Shown piece after piece: positions 22,840 through 34,097 of a stretch of 64,000 nucleotides of DNA. The DNA is taken from assembly GCA_038501195.1 (NCBI GenBank), contig JBBPUQ010000001.1, positions 4,340,001-4,404,000 on the forward strand, read 5' to 3'. Each line of letters starts with the position of its first letter. Within the stretch, counting starts at the first letter, position 1. Made by a program: the position numbers and the translations under genes. This DNA is from Nemania diffusa (taxonomy: Eukaryota; Ascomycota; Sordariomycetes; Xylariales; Xylariaceae). Below the pieces are notes generated by a model. It saw nothing but the letters and a program-made list of their open reading frames with translations, did not search any database and was not told where the DNA came from.

Positions 22840-23160
22840 TTAAACTATTTTTAATAATATATTGTTATTAACTTTAAAAGTTTTTTTAAAAATAAATTAA
22901 ATAATAATATAATTTTTATTATAATAAATTATTTGTTTAAATTTTATTAGATTATATTTTATAGTTTATTAGCTATAGCAAAAAATATAATTTAAATATA
23001 TTATAAAAACTTTTATTAACTATTTAAATAACTTAAATTTATTATAAACAATTAAAACTTATAATTTATTAAAAACTTTATAAATAAACTGTTATAAATT
23101 TATAAAATAAAACTAAATTTTTTATTTATAAAATACTATAAAATAATAAAACAAATAAAA
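22840..23160 (+). other. Integrase core relic (D-59-D-35-E spacing kept)
   Basis: Three acidic positions can be placed although each is mutated. The first Asp is now Asn at 22870 (VINF context). The second is now Asn at 23050, where NN-stop-N stands for Ser-Asp-Arg-Gly. The Glu is now Lys at 23158, where KQIK stands for Gly-Gln-Thr-Glu. Spacing is 59 and exactly 35 residues, as in retroviral-type integrases. The zinc-binding HHCC part upstream is not clearly readable. Confidence 0.8.
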
Positions 23161-23787
23161 AATATATATTAATAAATTAATTAATAGTTATACTTTTATA
23201 TTAATTATTTTTAAAACGACTCATTAAAAATACTATTAATTTTAAACAATATTTAAACTGTATTATTATATAATTTATTAAAAAGTTTTTTTTTTTAAAA
23301 AGTTATTATAAAACGATTTATATATATAACTTTTAATTAAAAAAATAAAACAAAAATAACTGCTAAGTTTTTTATTTAAAAAAAGCTTATTTAACAAAAA
23401 ATATAAATATTTAAAAAATAAATTTATAAATATTTATTTATAACTAAAAATTAAATATAAAAAATATAGAATAAAATAATTAAATAAATTAATAAATATA
23501 AATAAAAGCTAAATTTTAATATAAGTAATTTTATTTATATTTTAAAAAAAAAAATAAAATAAATTAATTATTTAAATAATAAATTTAACTATTTTTTTAT
23601 ATAAATATTATATAAAATTTTAAAATATAAAAATTATATTTATTTATTAAAACTATTAAATTAATAAAAAAAAATATATTGATTTTATATAAATTAATTA
23701 TAAAAATATATAAATAATTTATTATTTAAACAAAAATATAAATATTTAAATAAAAAGATTGTAAATTTAAATATTAATAACAAAAAA

Positions 23788-23964
23788 TAAAAAGTTGAAA
23801 AAATTTTATTTTTACAAATCTAATATAAAAAACTATTTTATAAAATAAACTAAAAAAGCTAAAACTTAAATAATATATAATATTTTATTATTAATTTTTA
23901 TAACTTTTTTATTTTGCTATAACAATATTACAATATTTATTTTAATAAAGCAGAACTATTTAAA
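23788..23964 (+). other. C-terminal chromodomain relic
   Basis: The frame reads KVEKIL at 23791-23808, then Y-F-I-I-N-F at 23881-23898 where fungal chromoviral chromodomains have Y-P-A-[ST]-D-F. It ends LL-stop-QYYNIYFNKAELF at 23914-23961, matching the usual L-L-R-x-Y-H-x-x-Y-P-x-K-x-x-P ending. Chromodomains of this class sit after integrase and bind methylated histone H3 or related marks. Confidence 0.8.
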
Positions 23965-24145
23965 TAACTGAAGTATTAGTTAAAAATTTTCAAAAAAAAA
24001 CAAATTAAATTAAACTATAAAAATAATAATTATATTAAATTTAGTTAAATATAATTTTACAAAGTTAAATTTTATAAAGTTTAAACTATTTATTAGTTTT
24101 ATAATTACTGCAAATTTAAAACAAACTTTAAATAAACAAAAAAAT

Positions 24146-24448
24146 AGTTATAATTAAACTATATTTATTATATAAAAAAACAATATATAAAAAATATATT
24201 AAAATATTTATTATATTTTATAATAAATATTTATTTTATTATACTAAAAGCAAATAATAAAAATATAATAAATAATACTAAAATAATAAAAAAAGTATTT
24301 ATTACAAAAAAAAAAAACTTATATATAATTAAACTTACTATTACAGATTTAATTTTTTTTTTTTTTTTTTTTTTTAGCTTAATATTTTTTCTTAAATATA
24401 TAGTATTTTTATATATACTATATTAGTTGTTTTTTTTTAGCTTTTATA
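24146..24448 (+). repeat. 3' LTR of the Gypsy fossil (303 bp)
   Basis: Pairs with 17199-17500. It retains the poly-T tract (about 24353-24375) and ATATATAGTATTTTTATATATACTATATTA, which is shared almost unchanged with the 5' copy. It ends ...TTTTATA, the C-to-T version of the TTACA end. The A-rich stretch just before it (24131-24144) is the likely remains of the polypurine tract. Confidence 0.85.
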
Positions 24449-24453
24449 CTAAC
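24449..24453. repeat. Candidate target-site duplication, right (CTAAC)
   Basis: Same five bases as 17194-17198, immediately after the 3' LTR. The match supports a single insertion event at this site. Confidence 0.55.
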
Positions 24454-27240
24454 TTAATATTTTGTTTTAAATAGTTATATAATATTTATATATTTTTAAA
24501 TATATATTAATTATTTTTAATATTAATAATTATATTTAAAAAACTTAATAATTTAAACTTAAATAATTATTTATAAAAAATAAATTATATAGTTTATAAT
24601 TATATAGTATTAAAATTTTACTATAAAATAAAAGTTAATTAAATTTAATTTAATTTAAAATTAGTAAAATTGTAATATTAAATTGCAATTTTTATAATTT
24701 AATTTTTATATTTAAACAAGTTATTTTTTTAAAAATAATATATAGTTGTTATTAAAAGCTTTATACTTAGTATTTTTTAAATATTTTGCTAAAACTTTAA
24801 TATAAATTTATAATTGTAGTTAAAAATAATCTTTTTTAAAATTCTTTAATTATTTAGTAATAGTTGTTTAATTAATACAATTGTTTAATTTTTAGCTAAA
24901 TACTTTTTATTACTAAAAATAAACAAGTTTTTTTTAAAAATATAACAAATAGTAATTATTATACAATTGTATATTTTATAATATTTATGTTTTTTTAATT
25001 ACTATAGTGTTTTAACAATATTAATTAAAAATAAAACTAAAATAAAATTAATTGCAATAGTTTATATAAATAAAATATAAATTAATTAAATTAATTAAAA
25101 ACTTTTAATTAGCTTTTAATAGTTTATTTAATTAAACTTATACTTTAAATAACATTTTATATATTTTTTTATTAATTATACTTTATAATAAATAAAATAA
25201 CTTTTAAAATTATTTATTATATAATTTAGTTTTATATAATATTTTTTGTTATATATTGTTTTTAATATATATTTTATTATATTATAAAATATATATAGTT
25301 TTTTAATTTTAATATATATATTATAAATTAGTTTATTTATAATATAAAAAAAGTAATTAAGTTTAAAAAAATTTACAATGTTTTTATTAATATTATTATA
25401 TTAATTTTTATTAATATATAATTTTTTTAATATTTTTTTATATTTAAAGTTAAATTTATAAGCTTTTTAAAAATTAGTTTTTTAAAAATTATTTATAATA
25501 GTTTTAGTAATATATTTTATAATATTTTATATAAAATTTAAAACTGCTAACTTATTAAAACGCTTTAACTTTTTGTTTTTTTTTATAACGTTTTTTATAA
25601 TTTAAAAACAACTTAATATATTTAAAATATAGTTTAAATAATTTAAAAAATAATAAATTTAAAATTTATATTAAAATAAATAAATTAAAAAGTTTATTAA
25701 TTAATTATTTATTTAATTAGTTATAAAAATATTTAATATTGTTTAATTTATAATATTTTTAATAATAAAGTAATTTATAAATATTATTACTAATTGTTTA
25801 TTAAACTGTATTATTATTTAAAACTTTTTAGCTATTTAAATTAAGTATGCAATTTTAAGCTTAAAAAAACTATAATATATTTTTATTTAAAATAAATAAC
25901 AATTTAAATATATTATAAGTTGAACTTTTATAAAAAAAATAGTTTTATTTAATTGTTATTTATATTTGTTAATATAAAACATTATTATTTTAAAACTATA
26001 TTAAAACAATTTATTTATTTATAAATATAATGTTTTATTAAAATTGTAGTAATAAATTATAGTTTTGTTATATATTGCTTTTTATATTGCTTTAAAAAAT
26101 AACTATTTAGTATTAATAAACTTGTAAAAAATAAATTAGCAGTATTTTTTATATCAATTTAAATTTTTATTAACTATATATTCTTTTTGTTTTTTTTTTA
26201 TAAAAAGTTCAGTTTTACATTTTTATAAAAGTTTAGCTAATTATATATAATAAAGTAAAAAATTGCAGAAAAAACTACTAATGTTAAAATATTGTTTTAA
26301 TATTTTTAAGCTATTTAAAAAAACAAAGTTTTAAAAAGTTTATATATATTTTGCTATAGTTAATATTTTTAAAGCATTAATATAAAATCTAAATAATTTA
26401 ATTAAAAAATATTTAATAAAAGTTTTTTTTAAAACTATAGCAATATTATATAATTAAAATAAATTAAATATAATATTTAAATATTTAATATAGTTAACAA
26501 AGTTGTTTAAATAAATAATAATATTATTAATAAATATATAACAATAATATAAATAATAATAAAATAACTTATTTATATATTTTTAAATATAAATAAATAA
26601 ATTATAAAAGTTTATAAAAGCAATATTTAATTTTTTTATTTTTTAAAAGCTAACAATAGTAAATTAATTATAATAACAAAAATATATTTTGAACTAATAA
26701 AAAAACTTGATTATATTAATAATTATAATATATTATTTATTTAATAAACTATTTATTATATTTTGCTATAAAAAAAAAAATAATTGTTTAATATTGCAAC
26801 TTTATTAAATATTTTTAAATTTATAACTATTTAGTTTTTGTTTTAATTATAAATTTTTTTTTATATTATAAAAACAAAATAAACAAAAAATGTTGCTTTA
26901 TTAATTTATAATATATAACTTTTTTTATATAGTTTGTTATATATTATATTAAAAATATTTATATTATATTTGTTTAAAAAATATAAATATATATTTAGTT
27001 TTTGTTTTTATTAATTATTAATAAAAAAAATTTTAAATTATTTGTTTTTAAATATATTTATTTTACTTTTATTAGTTTAAATATTATATATTTTAATAAT
27101 ATTTATAAATTTAGTTATTTTAAATATATATTTAAAATAAATATATATATTTTTTTTAATAATAGTTTCAAAAAAATTTATAAACATTTTTATATTTAAT
27201 AAAATATAAATATTTATAATTTTAAGCTTTAAAAATTTAT

Positions 27241-27630
27241 TAAAAACTAAAATATATAATTTATTAATAAAAATTACGCTTATATTTACAATTATATTAA
27301 ATATAATATTAAAAAAAAAATATTTAAAAGTTATATATTTTTTATTTAATTTCTGCTTTTTATTAATATATAATTAGTTATATTTATAAAAATTAATATA
27401 ATAGTAACATTTTTTAGTTTTTTTATATTATATATTAATTTGTTAAATATATTATTAATAATAATAGCAATAATAATTAAAAATATTTTAAATTTAATAT
27501 TTATAAACATTAGTAAATTAATAAAAGCTAAAAATTTAAATTTAACTATTTTAAACAAAAAAACTAATAATATAACTGTTATAAATATAAAAGTTTTAAA
27601 AATTAGCTTTTATAAATTAATATAGCTTTT
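27241..27630 (-). pseudogene. Possible Copia-type reverse transcriptase relic
   Basis: On the minus strand the frame first reads K-S-Y-I-N-L-stop near 27630-27604, where Copia elements have K-A-x-Y-G-L-[RK]. It then reads KFKFLAFINLLMFIN, similar to the L-G-F-x-x-x-x-x-D-x-x-V-F segment, followed by IIIAIIINNIF where the Y-V-D-D box is expected, and later IKSRN near 27349. Order and spacing are right. However, the residue before the Asp pair reads Ile, which RIP cannot make from Tyr, so the match is imperfect. If real, the outer element is Ty1/Copia-like. Confidence 0.35.
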
Positions 27631-28863
27631 GTTATTATAATTTTTATATATTTATTTTAATTTAATTTTATAATTAATTTTAATAAAAACTTTTAAATTA
27701 TTTATAATTAATACAATTTTAAATGTTTTTATATTAAAAGCTATATTTATTATGTTTTTATAAATAACTATAAAATAAAAGCTATAATTTATAAATAAAA
27801 GTTTATATTTAATTTATAAATATATACTTTTATTACTTTATAATATAACAAAATATACATTAGTTATTTTATATATATATTTTTTATTTTATATAAAAAC
27901 TTTAAATAATATAATAAAATTGTTTAAATTATAAAAAATAATAATATTATTTAAATAATTAATAATAGTATTATAAGTTTAAAAAAAGTTATTTTTAAAA
28001 AGTATGTTTAGTTATAAATAATTATTTACTATTTATTTTTTTTTTTTATATTTAATAATTTTAAGCTTTTTTTTTATATTTATTTTTTATATATAAAATA
28101 TAAATTTTATTTATTTTATAAAAGCTACTTTTATATTATTAACTATAGTTATATTACTTTTTTTTTTATTTATAATATATTTAAAAGTTTTTATATATAA
28201 CTAATTAATTATAATATTATTTATATTAAAATTAATATAAATTTATATATTTATATTAATAAGTTTTATATATATATTAATATATAAATATATATAGTTT
28301 AAACATAAAGTTTTATTATAGCAATTAAAACTAAACATTTTAATAATAGAAATATTTGTTTTAATAATTTTAATAAATTTAATATATATAAAAAAATTAA
28401 AAATAACTATTATAATAATTAGTTTTTTATTAAAAGTTTTTAAAACTAAAAATAAATTTAAAATATTTTTAAGTTTATAAATAATATTGTTTTTAATAAA
28501 TTAATATATTTTAAAATATTAAAATAATATATTATATAAAAATATTTTTATAATATAATAGCTGTATATTTAATAAACAAAGTTTATAAAAAATAAAATC
28601 GAGATTTTTTTTAACTAGTACTTTTTTTTATACTTTTTTAAATATAACTTAAAAATATTAGTAAATTTATATTATTTATAACATTTATAACATATATAAT
28701 TAAAATTTAAAATATAAAAAAAAAATTAACTATTATTTTTAAGTTTTAAAAATAAAACTTGTTTTTTTAACTTTTTTTTAATGTTTTTTTTTAAAAAGTA
28801 TATATTTTTTTTTTTTTTTTTTTTTGTTATAATACTTTTTTTTATAACGCTGTTTTTATTTAC

Positions 28864-29072
28864 AATTGCTATTATAATTATAGTTGTAATTATAGTTATA
28901 GTTACAATTATAGTTTTAATTATAGTTATATTTATAGTTATAGTTATAGTTTTTCTTTTATAAATAGTAACTTTTGTAATAGCTGTTATAGTAGCTACTA
29001 CAATTATAATTGTAGTTTTTATTTTAATAGTAACAATTATAACTATAGTTTTAACTATTATTATAGTTGCTA
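28864..29072. repeat. Hexamer-periodic block (GTTATA/ATTATA)
   Basis: Units of six (ATTATA, GTTGTA, GTTATA, GTTACA, GTTTTA) follow one another for about 80 bases and continue less regularly to about 29,072, with a palindromic ACAATTATAATTGT near 29,000. Variation between units is mostly transitions, so this is an old simple repeat altered by RIP. It produces the 60-codon plus frame seen here, which is not a gene. Confidence 0.65.
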
Positions 29073-30663
29073 TTTTAATTATATTAACAACAAAATCTAT
29101 TATTAAAACATTATTTTTATTTATAACTATAATAATTAAACTAACAATTAAATTTATTATATAAAAGCTTTAAAATTTATATTAATTTTTAAATAGCTAT
29201 ATTAAAAAAATACTTTATTTTAAACTTTATATTAAAATATTATTTTATAGTTTTTTATTTAAAGCTATAACAAGCTTTTTTAATTTTTTATATATATTTT
29301 TTTAGTATATTTTTAAACTTAAATAAACAAATATAGTTTATAATAACTTTATTTTATTAATTATAAATATTTTTTATAATATTTTATTAATTAAAATTAT
29401 TTTATTTAAAAATTTTATTAGCTTATATATATTTTAATTTATATTAAATAAACTAAAATAATATGTTTTAATTTTTAATAATATTGTATAAATGAAAAAA
29501 GTTATTTAAAAATTTCTAAATAATTTAACTAAAATAAATTTTAAAACAATTTTTTAGCTTTTTTAATATTTTGTTAAAGCTAGTTTTATAAAAAATTCGT
29601 TTATTATTTATATTAATTTTATTATTTTATTAAAACAATATTAATTTAACTAATAAATAGTTAAATATTAAAAATATTTAATTAATATTTAATAATATTA
29701 AAATTTTAATTAAAATATTAATATAGTTTATAAAAAAATAAATATTTATATAAATAATATTTTTTTTATTAGTAATTATTTTTTAGTTATTAAAGTTTAT
29801 TTATTTAAAATTAAATATACTAATATTGTTATATTTAATTTTATATATACTACTTTTAGTAAAATTTAAATTTATTTTAAAAATAATATAATAAAAATTA
29901 TATTTATATTTTAAAATAAAGTTATTATTACTATTATTAAAATTGCTAAAAAGATTTTTTTTAATACTAATATTTTTAAAAAAAAGTAATTGCTTTTTAG
30001 TAAAAATAAATATAAAAACAAAAATAAAATTTAGTTTAAATATAAATAAAAGTATAAACTTTAATATAAATATAAATATTAATATAAAATTAATATTAAA
30101 CTAAAATATAAATATATTAAAATTTATTAATAGCTTAAATGTTTAATTATAAAAAAAATTACTAGCAAACAAAAAAAGTAAAAATATAAAAAAAAAAAAA
30201 AAAGTAAACAATAATATAAATATATTAAAATATTTAGTATAAACTTTTTAATTTATTTTTATAACAAAATTAATTTTAATAGTTAAATTATATATTTTTT
30301 TTTAAAAATTAAAAAACTTATTAAGCTTTTTTATTATTTTATTATTTAACTTTTTATATTTTTTTAATATTATTTACTAATTAATTAATATTATTTTTAA
30401 ACAATTTATTATTTGTTTTATTATTTTTATATTTTGTTAAAATAAATTATAATTAAAAATTTATAACTATATAATATTATATATATAATTAATAATAAAT
30501 TTATTAAATTTAAGCTTAGTTAAATTAATAGTAATTATATTAATACTAAAAGTTTTTAATAAATAACTAGATTTAAATCAATTTTATATAAATTAATTAG
30601 TTAAATTAAAACATAAATTATTAAGTAGTAAATTTAGTATTTTATTTAACAAATATTTAAAAA

Positions 30664-30667
<4 letters not shown>

Positions 30668-30694
<27 letters not shown>
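30668..30694. repeat. Poly-T run (27 bases)
   Basis: An uninterrupted T tract about 635 bases inside the right copy of repeat A. No associated coding trace. Confidence 0.7.
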
Positions 30695-30699
<5 letters not shown>

Positions 30700-31328
30700 T
30701 AGTTAACATAATAAAAATAATATAAAATAAACTATAAATAATAAAAATATTTATATAATTATTAACTAAAATATATATATTTTTAAATAATTAATTAAAT
30801 AAAAAAATATTTTATATTTTAAATAAACTTTTTTTAAAGTATATATACTTTTAATTAAATTGTTAAGTATGCTTTAACAACTGTTTTTTTTTTTATAATT
30901 TATTAAAAAATCAAATATATATACTTTAGTAAAAAAAATCTGTAAATATTTACAAAAATAATAAATACTATTGTAATAAAGTATGTTTTTATAGCTAAAT
31001 ATATTGCTATTTTTTAAAATATAAAAAAGTATTATTAAACTTGCTTTTTATATTAATATATTAAACTATTTATAAAACTTAACAAAAATATAAAATAAAA
31101 TAATATTAAACAAAAATAATATAAAAAAACTAAGCTGTTAAAATATTAAATATTTTTATAATATTAATATTTGTTTTATTTAAATTAGTTATAACAATTT
31201 AGTATAAATATATATATATATATTACTGCTAATAAAAAAAGTCTTTTTAATTTTAAAAAATTTAAAAAATAATAATATAGTAATAGTTTAATTTAATTTT
31301 ATAATAAAATTATAAAAAGTATTAATTT

Positions 31329-31602
31329 AATAAATATAATTAAAAATAATTAAATATAGTAATAATAAAAAATAAAATATAAATTAAATAAAAAAAAAAA
31401 CTTATAATAATTTTTAAAACTTAAAGTTTAAGTATATATATAGATTTTTATAAATCTTTATAAGTTTTTATAAGTTTTTATTTAATTTATAAATATATAC
31501 AAGTGCTACTTTTTTTATAAATATTAACTAGTATAGTTTATTTTAAAAGTGCATTATTTTTATACAAGCTTTTTTATTTAAAACCCTTAGAGGTTTTTAT
31601 TA
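31329..31602 (-). repeat. Long direct repeat A, right copy (LTR-like, ~274 bp)
   Basis: Partner of 16230-16502. It keeps some original G+C that the left copy has lost, notably ACCCTTAGAGGT near its right end where the left copy reads ACTTTTAAAAGT. Elsewhere the left copy is the less eroded one. This two-way pattern of transitions is what independent RIP of two copies gives. Confidence 0.65.
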
Positions 31603-33519
31603 ATTTTGTTTTTTTAATTATAATAATTAAACATTAAAAATTTAAACAATATTTTATATAGCTATAATTTTATTAAGTTATATAGTAATAATATAGTAAC
31701 AAAATTTATTATTAATAATATATTTATTTAGTTATTTTAATAATAGTTGTAAAAAAAACGCAGTTTTTAATTTAAATATTTAATAATAATTTTAGTTTAT
31801 TTTATAAATTTATAATGTTTTATTAACAACAAAGTTTATTTAATACTTAATATTTTTATTAACTTGTTAATAATAAAAAAAACAAATTAAAATTTTTAGT
31901 TTAAATTAATTTATTTTAATAACTTAAAAATTTTAAATAAACTTTTATAATATAATTATATTATTTTTTATATAGTTATTAATTTATTATAAAATATTAA
32001 TTATAATAACTTATTAAATTAATTTACTACTATAAATATAAATTTGCTTTTTTTTTTATTTATTATTATTTTTTTAAAATTAATAACTATATATTAAAAC
32101 AGTTATAACAACTCTGAAGTTTTATTTTTTTAACACTTTTGCTAGTTAATATTTAAAACAATTAATAATATATTTGTTGCAATTTATTATTAGTTCAAGC
32201 TATTAATATTATAATAATATTAGTTTTTTTATTTTATTACATTTAAAATAAACTATTGTTATTTTGTTATAAATTTTTTTTAAAAGCTTTATAAAAAAGT
32301 AATTTATTTATAAAACTACAAATTGTTTTTTATAAATTATTAAACTTTTATTTAAAACTTAATTTTTAAATTAGTTTAATTATACTTTAGTTTAATATAT
32401 TTCTAAGTTAAAAAATTTTCGATTATATTTTAAAACTTTATTAATTAGTAACATTATAAACAATAATATATTAATTTTTATATTTTATTTTAAATAAAAT
32501 AACTTAGTTATTAAGTTTATACTTATAAGTTTTTTTTTTTTATTTATTAGTTTAAATAAAATTATATATTATTAATATTTTATTTTATTTTTTTAAATTT
32601 ATAAATTTTTTTATTTTTTTAATAATAAATTAACTATTATATTTTTTAATTTTAATTAATATATAATAACAAAATAATATTAAATTATTAAATCTACTTA
32701 ATTAATTTATTAAAAATTTAATTATTATTTAATATTAAAAAATTTAAAAATTTAATAATTAATTATAATTAAAAATAACTGTTTTTTTTATATATTTATT
32801 AATTTAAATTATTAATATTTAAACTTTTTAATTATTATTAACATTTTTTTATTTAAAATATTATAATTTAGTTTTTTTTTATATAAAGTTTTTAAATAAT
32901 ATATAACAAAGTATTAAAAACTATTTTTTTTTTTTTGCAATAAAATTTTTACTACTACTTTGTTAAAAATATTAATTTTTATTTAAGTTTTTTTATTATA
33001 ATTGTAATAAACTAATATTAATATTAAAATTAATTGTTTTTTAAGTTTTAAAAAAGCTGCTTTATAGTTTTTATTTTATTAAAATATTGTATTTTTTTTA
33101 ATTAGTTTAAATAAAAGCTTTACTTTATAATTATATTTTAAAATAAATTAATAATAAAAATTATAAAATTTTAAAAATAATTAAACTGCTTTTATATTTG
33201 TTAATTGTTTTTAGTTTTATATTACTACAATTTTTTTAAAGTTTATTTTTATTTCGTTTTTTTTTATAATAAATTTTAAATATTTAGTTTTAATAATATA
33301 AAACTTGCATTTTTTTAAGTTAATTTACAAATTTATATTTTATAGCTTTTTTAATACTTTTTTTATATATTAGTTATATTTTTTTAAGTTATTTAAATAA
33401 ATAAATATATTGTTAATATAAATATTATAAAAGTTATTTAAATATTTTTTTAAAGTATTATTTATATATTATTAAAAAGTAATTAATTTATTAGTTAATT
33501 TAAAAAGTAATATTTTATA
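31603..33519. other. A+T-rich sequence, no resolved element
   Basis: T-rich on the plus strand with scattered poly-T runs. No protein trace or repeat partner could be recognised. Possibly part of another minus-strand element. Confidence 0.4.
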
Positions 33520-33634
33520 CTAAAGGCCCTTTAGGGTTAGGGGTAAAAAAGCCTTTGTTTTTAAAGGCTATATATATAAGCTATATAAGCTATGCAGTTT
33601 ATATAGCTTATATAGCTTATATAGCTTATATATA
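33520..33634. repeat. G+C-bearing island with telomere-like motif and hairpins
   Basis: Contains TTAGGGTTAGGGG (33531-33543) and three inverted repeats in a row: CTAAAGG/CCTTTAG around a single C (33520-33534), AGCCTTT/AAAGGCT (33550-33569), and a perfect 23-bp pair (33571-33593 with 33612-33634, loop 18). The right arm is built of three ATATAGCTT direct repeats. The high G content contrasts sharply with the surroundings, so it entered late or escaped RIP. Confidence 0.7.
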
Positions 33635-34006
33635 AACTTTTAATAAGCTATAAAGAACAAAAGCAGCTTTTACTTTTAGCCTTTTTTTTATTAACTATAT
33701 ATTCTGCTACGTTTTAAATAAATAAGTTTATATTTTATATAAAAAATAATACAGCTTTAAAATAGATTTTACTAAATAGATCTTAGTAAATTTTTCTGTT
33801 AGCTATATATAGTATAATATTTATATATAGCTATAAATTAAATAAAGTTTATATATATAACTAGATTTTAGATCTTTAAACCTAGTATAGGTCTTTTTTT
33901 TTATTGAATTTATATTTTACTTTTTATTATTATTTTACTTGATTATTTTTAACTATATTTATTATTTATTTACTTTTTTATTTTTTTATTTATATATATA
34001 TATTAT

Positions 34007-34097
34007 TTATTCAATTTAACTTTTTTGTTTTATATTATAAATATATATTTTTTATTTAGTTTAACTTTTTTGTTTTATATTATAAATCTATGTTTTT
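34007..34097. repeat. 45-bp tandem duplication
   Basis: Two adjacent copies (34007-34051 and 34052-34097) share TTTAACTTTTTTGTTTTATATTATAAAT and differ mainly by transitions. Confidence 0.6.

Larger units (their letters stand above)
19621..23964 (+). pseudogene. Gag-Pol polyprotein relic, one continuous frame
   Basis: All recognised domains fall in the same frame (codon starts at positions equal to 1 modulo 3), from the CCHC knuckle at 19621 to the end of the chromodomain at 23964. No frameshift is needed across 4.3 kb. Stops fall where the family usually has Gln, Arg or Trp (CAA, CGA and TGG codons turned to TAA, TAG or TGA). Frequent Asp-to-Asn, Gly-to-Lys/Ser/Asn, Pro-to-Phe, Ala/Thr-to-Ile and His-to-Tyr changes are exactly those expected from C-to-T and G-to-A. 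The intact ancestor probably made Gag and Pol as a single fused polyprotein, as some fungal chromoviruses do. Confidence 0.85.
17199..24448 (+). mobile_element. Fossil Ty3/Gypsy chromovirus, LTR to LTR (7250 bp)
   Basis: An LTR retrotransposon on the plus strand: 5' LTR 17199-17500, interior about 6.6 kb, 3' LTR 24146-24448, flanked by CTAAC on both sides. Domain order along one frame is Gag zinc knuckle, protease, reverse transcriptase, RNase H, integrase, chromodomain. In the Ty3/Gypsy group reverse transcriptase precedes integrase, whereas in Copia integrase comes first, so the class is clear. The chromodomain after integrase places it among the chromoviruses, whose chromodomain is thought to guide insertion toward marked heterochromatin. 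Every coding domain is peppered with stops from C-to-T and G-to-A change, so it cannot be active. The transition-only differences between its two LTRs show RIP acting after insertion. Confidence 0.9.
24454..31328. other. Right internal part of the putative outer element
   Basis: About 6.9 kb of T-rich (plus strand) A+T-rich DNA without intact genes. It contains the Copia-like trace (27241-27630), a hexamer-periodic block (28864-29072) and a 27-base poly-T run (30668-30694). Short open frames of 60-70 codons here are composed of Ile, Asn, Lys and Phe and reflect base composition. Confidence 0.4.
16230..31602 (-). mobile_element. Putative outer LTR element split by the Gypsy insertion
   Basis: Two ~273-bp direct repeats (16230-16502, 31329-31602) enclose the Gypsy element. 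Removing the 7255 bases of insertion plus target duplication leaves about 8.1 kb, a plausible LTR-element length. The plus strand of the interior is T-rich, so any coding lies on the minus strand, opposite to the nested element. A Copia-like reverse transcriptase trace is found at 27241-27630. The alternative is two unrelated solo LTRs of one family, and nothing here excludes that. No target duplication could be fixed at the outer ends. Confidence 0.45.

Noticed and set aside
27002..27199. 65-codon plus frame of Phe, Ile, Tyr, Lys and Asn
   Set aside because: Pure reflection of A+T composition; no family resemblance and no start context.
28781..28963. 60-codon hydrophobic plus frame
   Set aside because: Generated by a poly-T run followed by the hexamer-periodic repeat.
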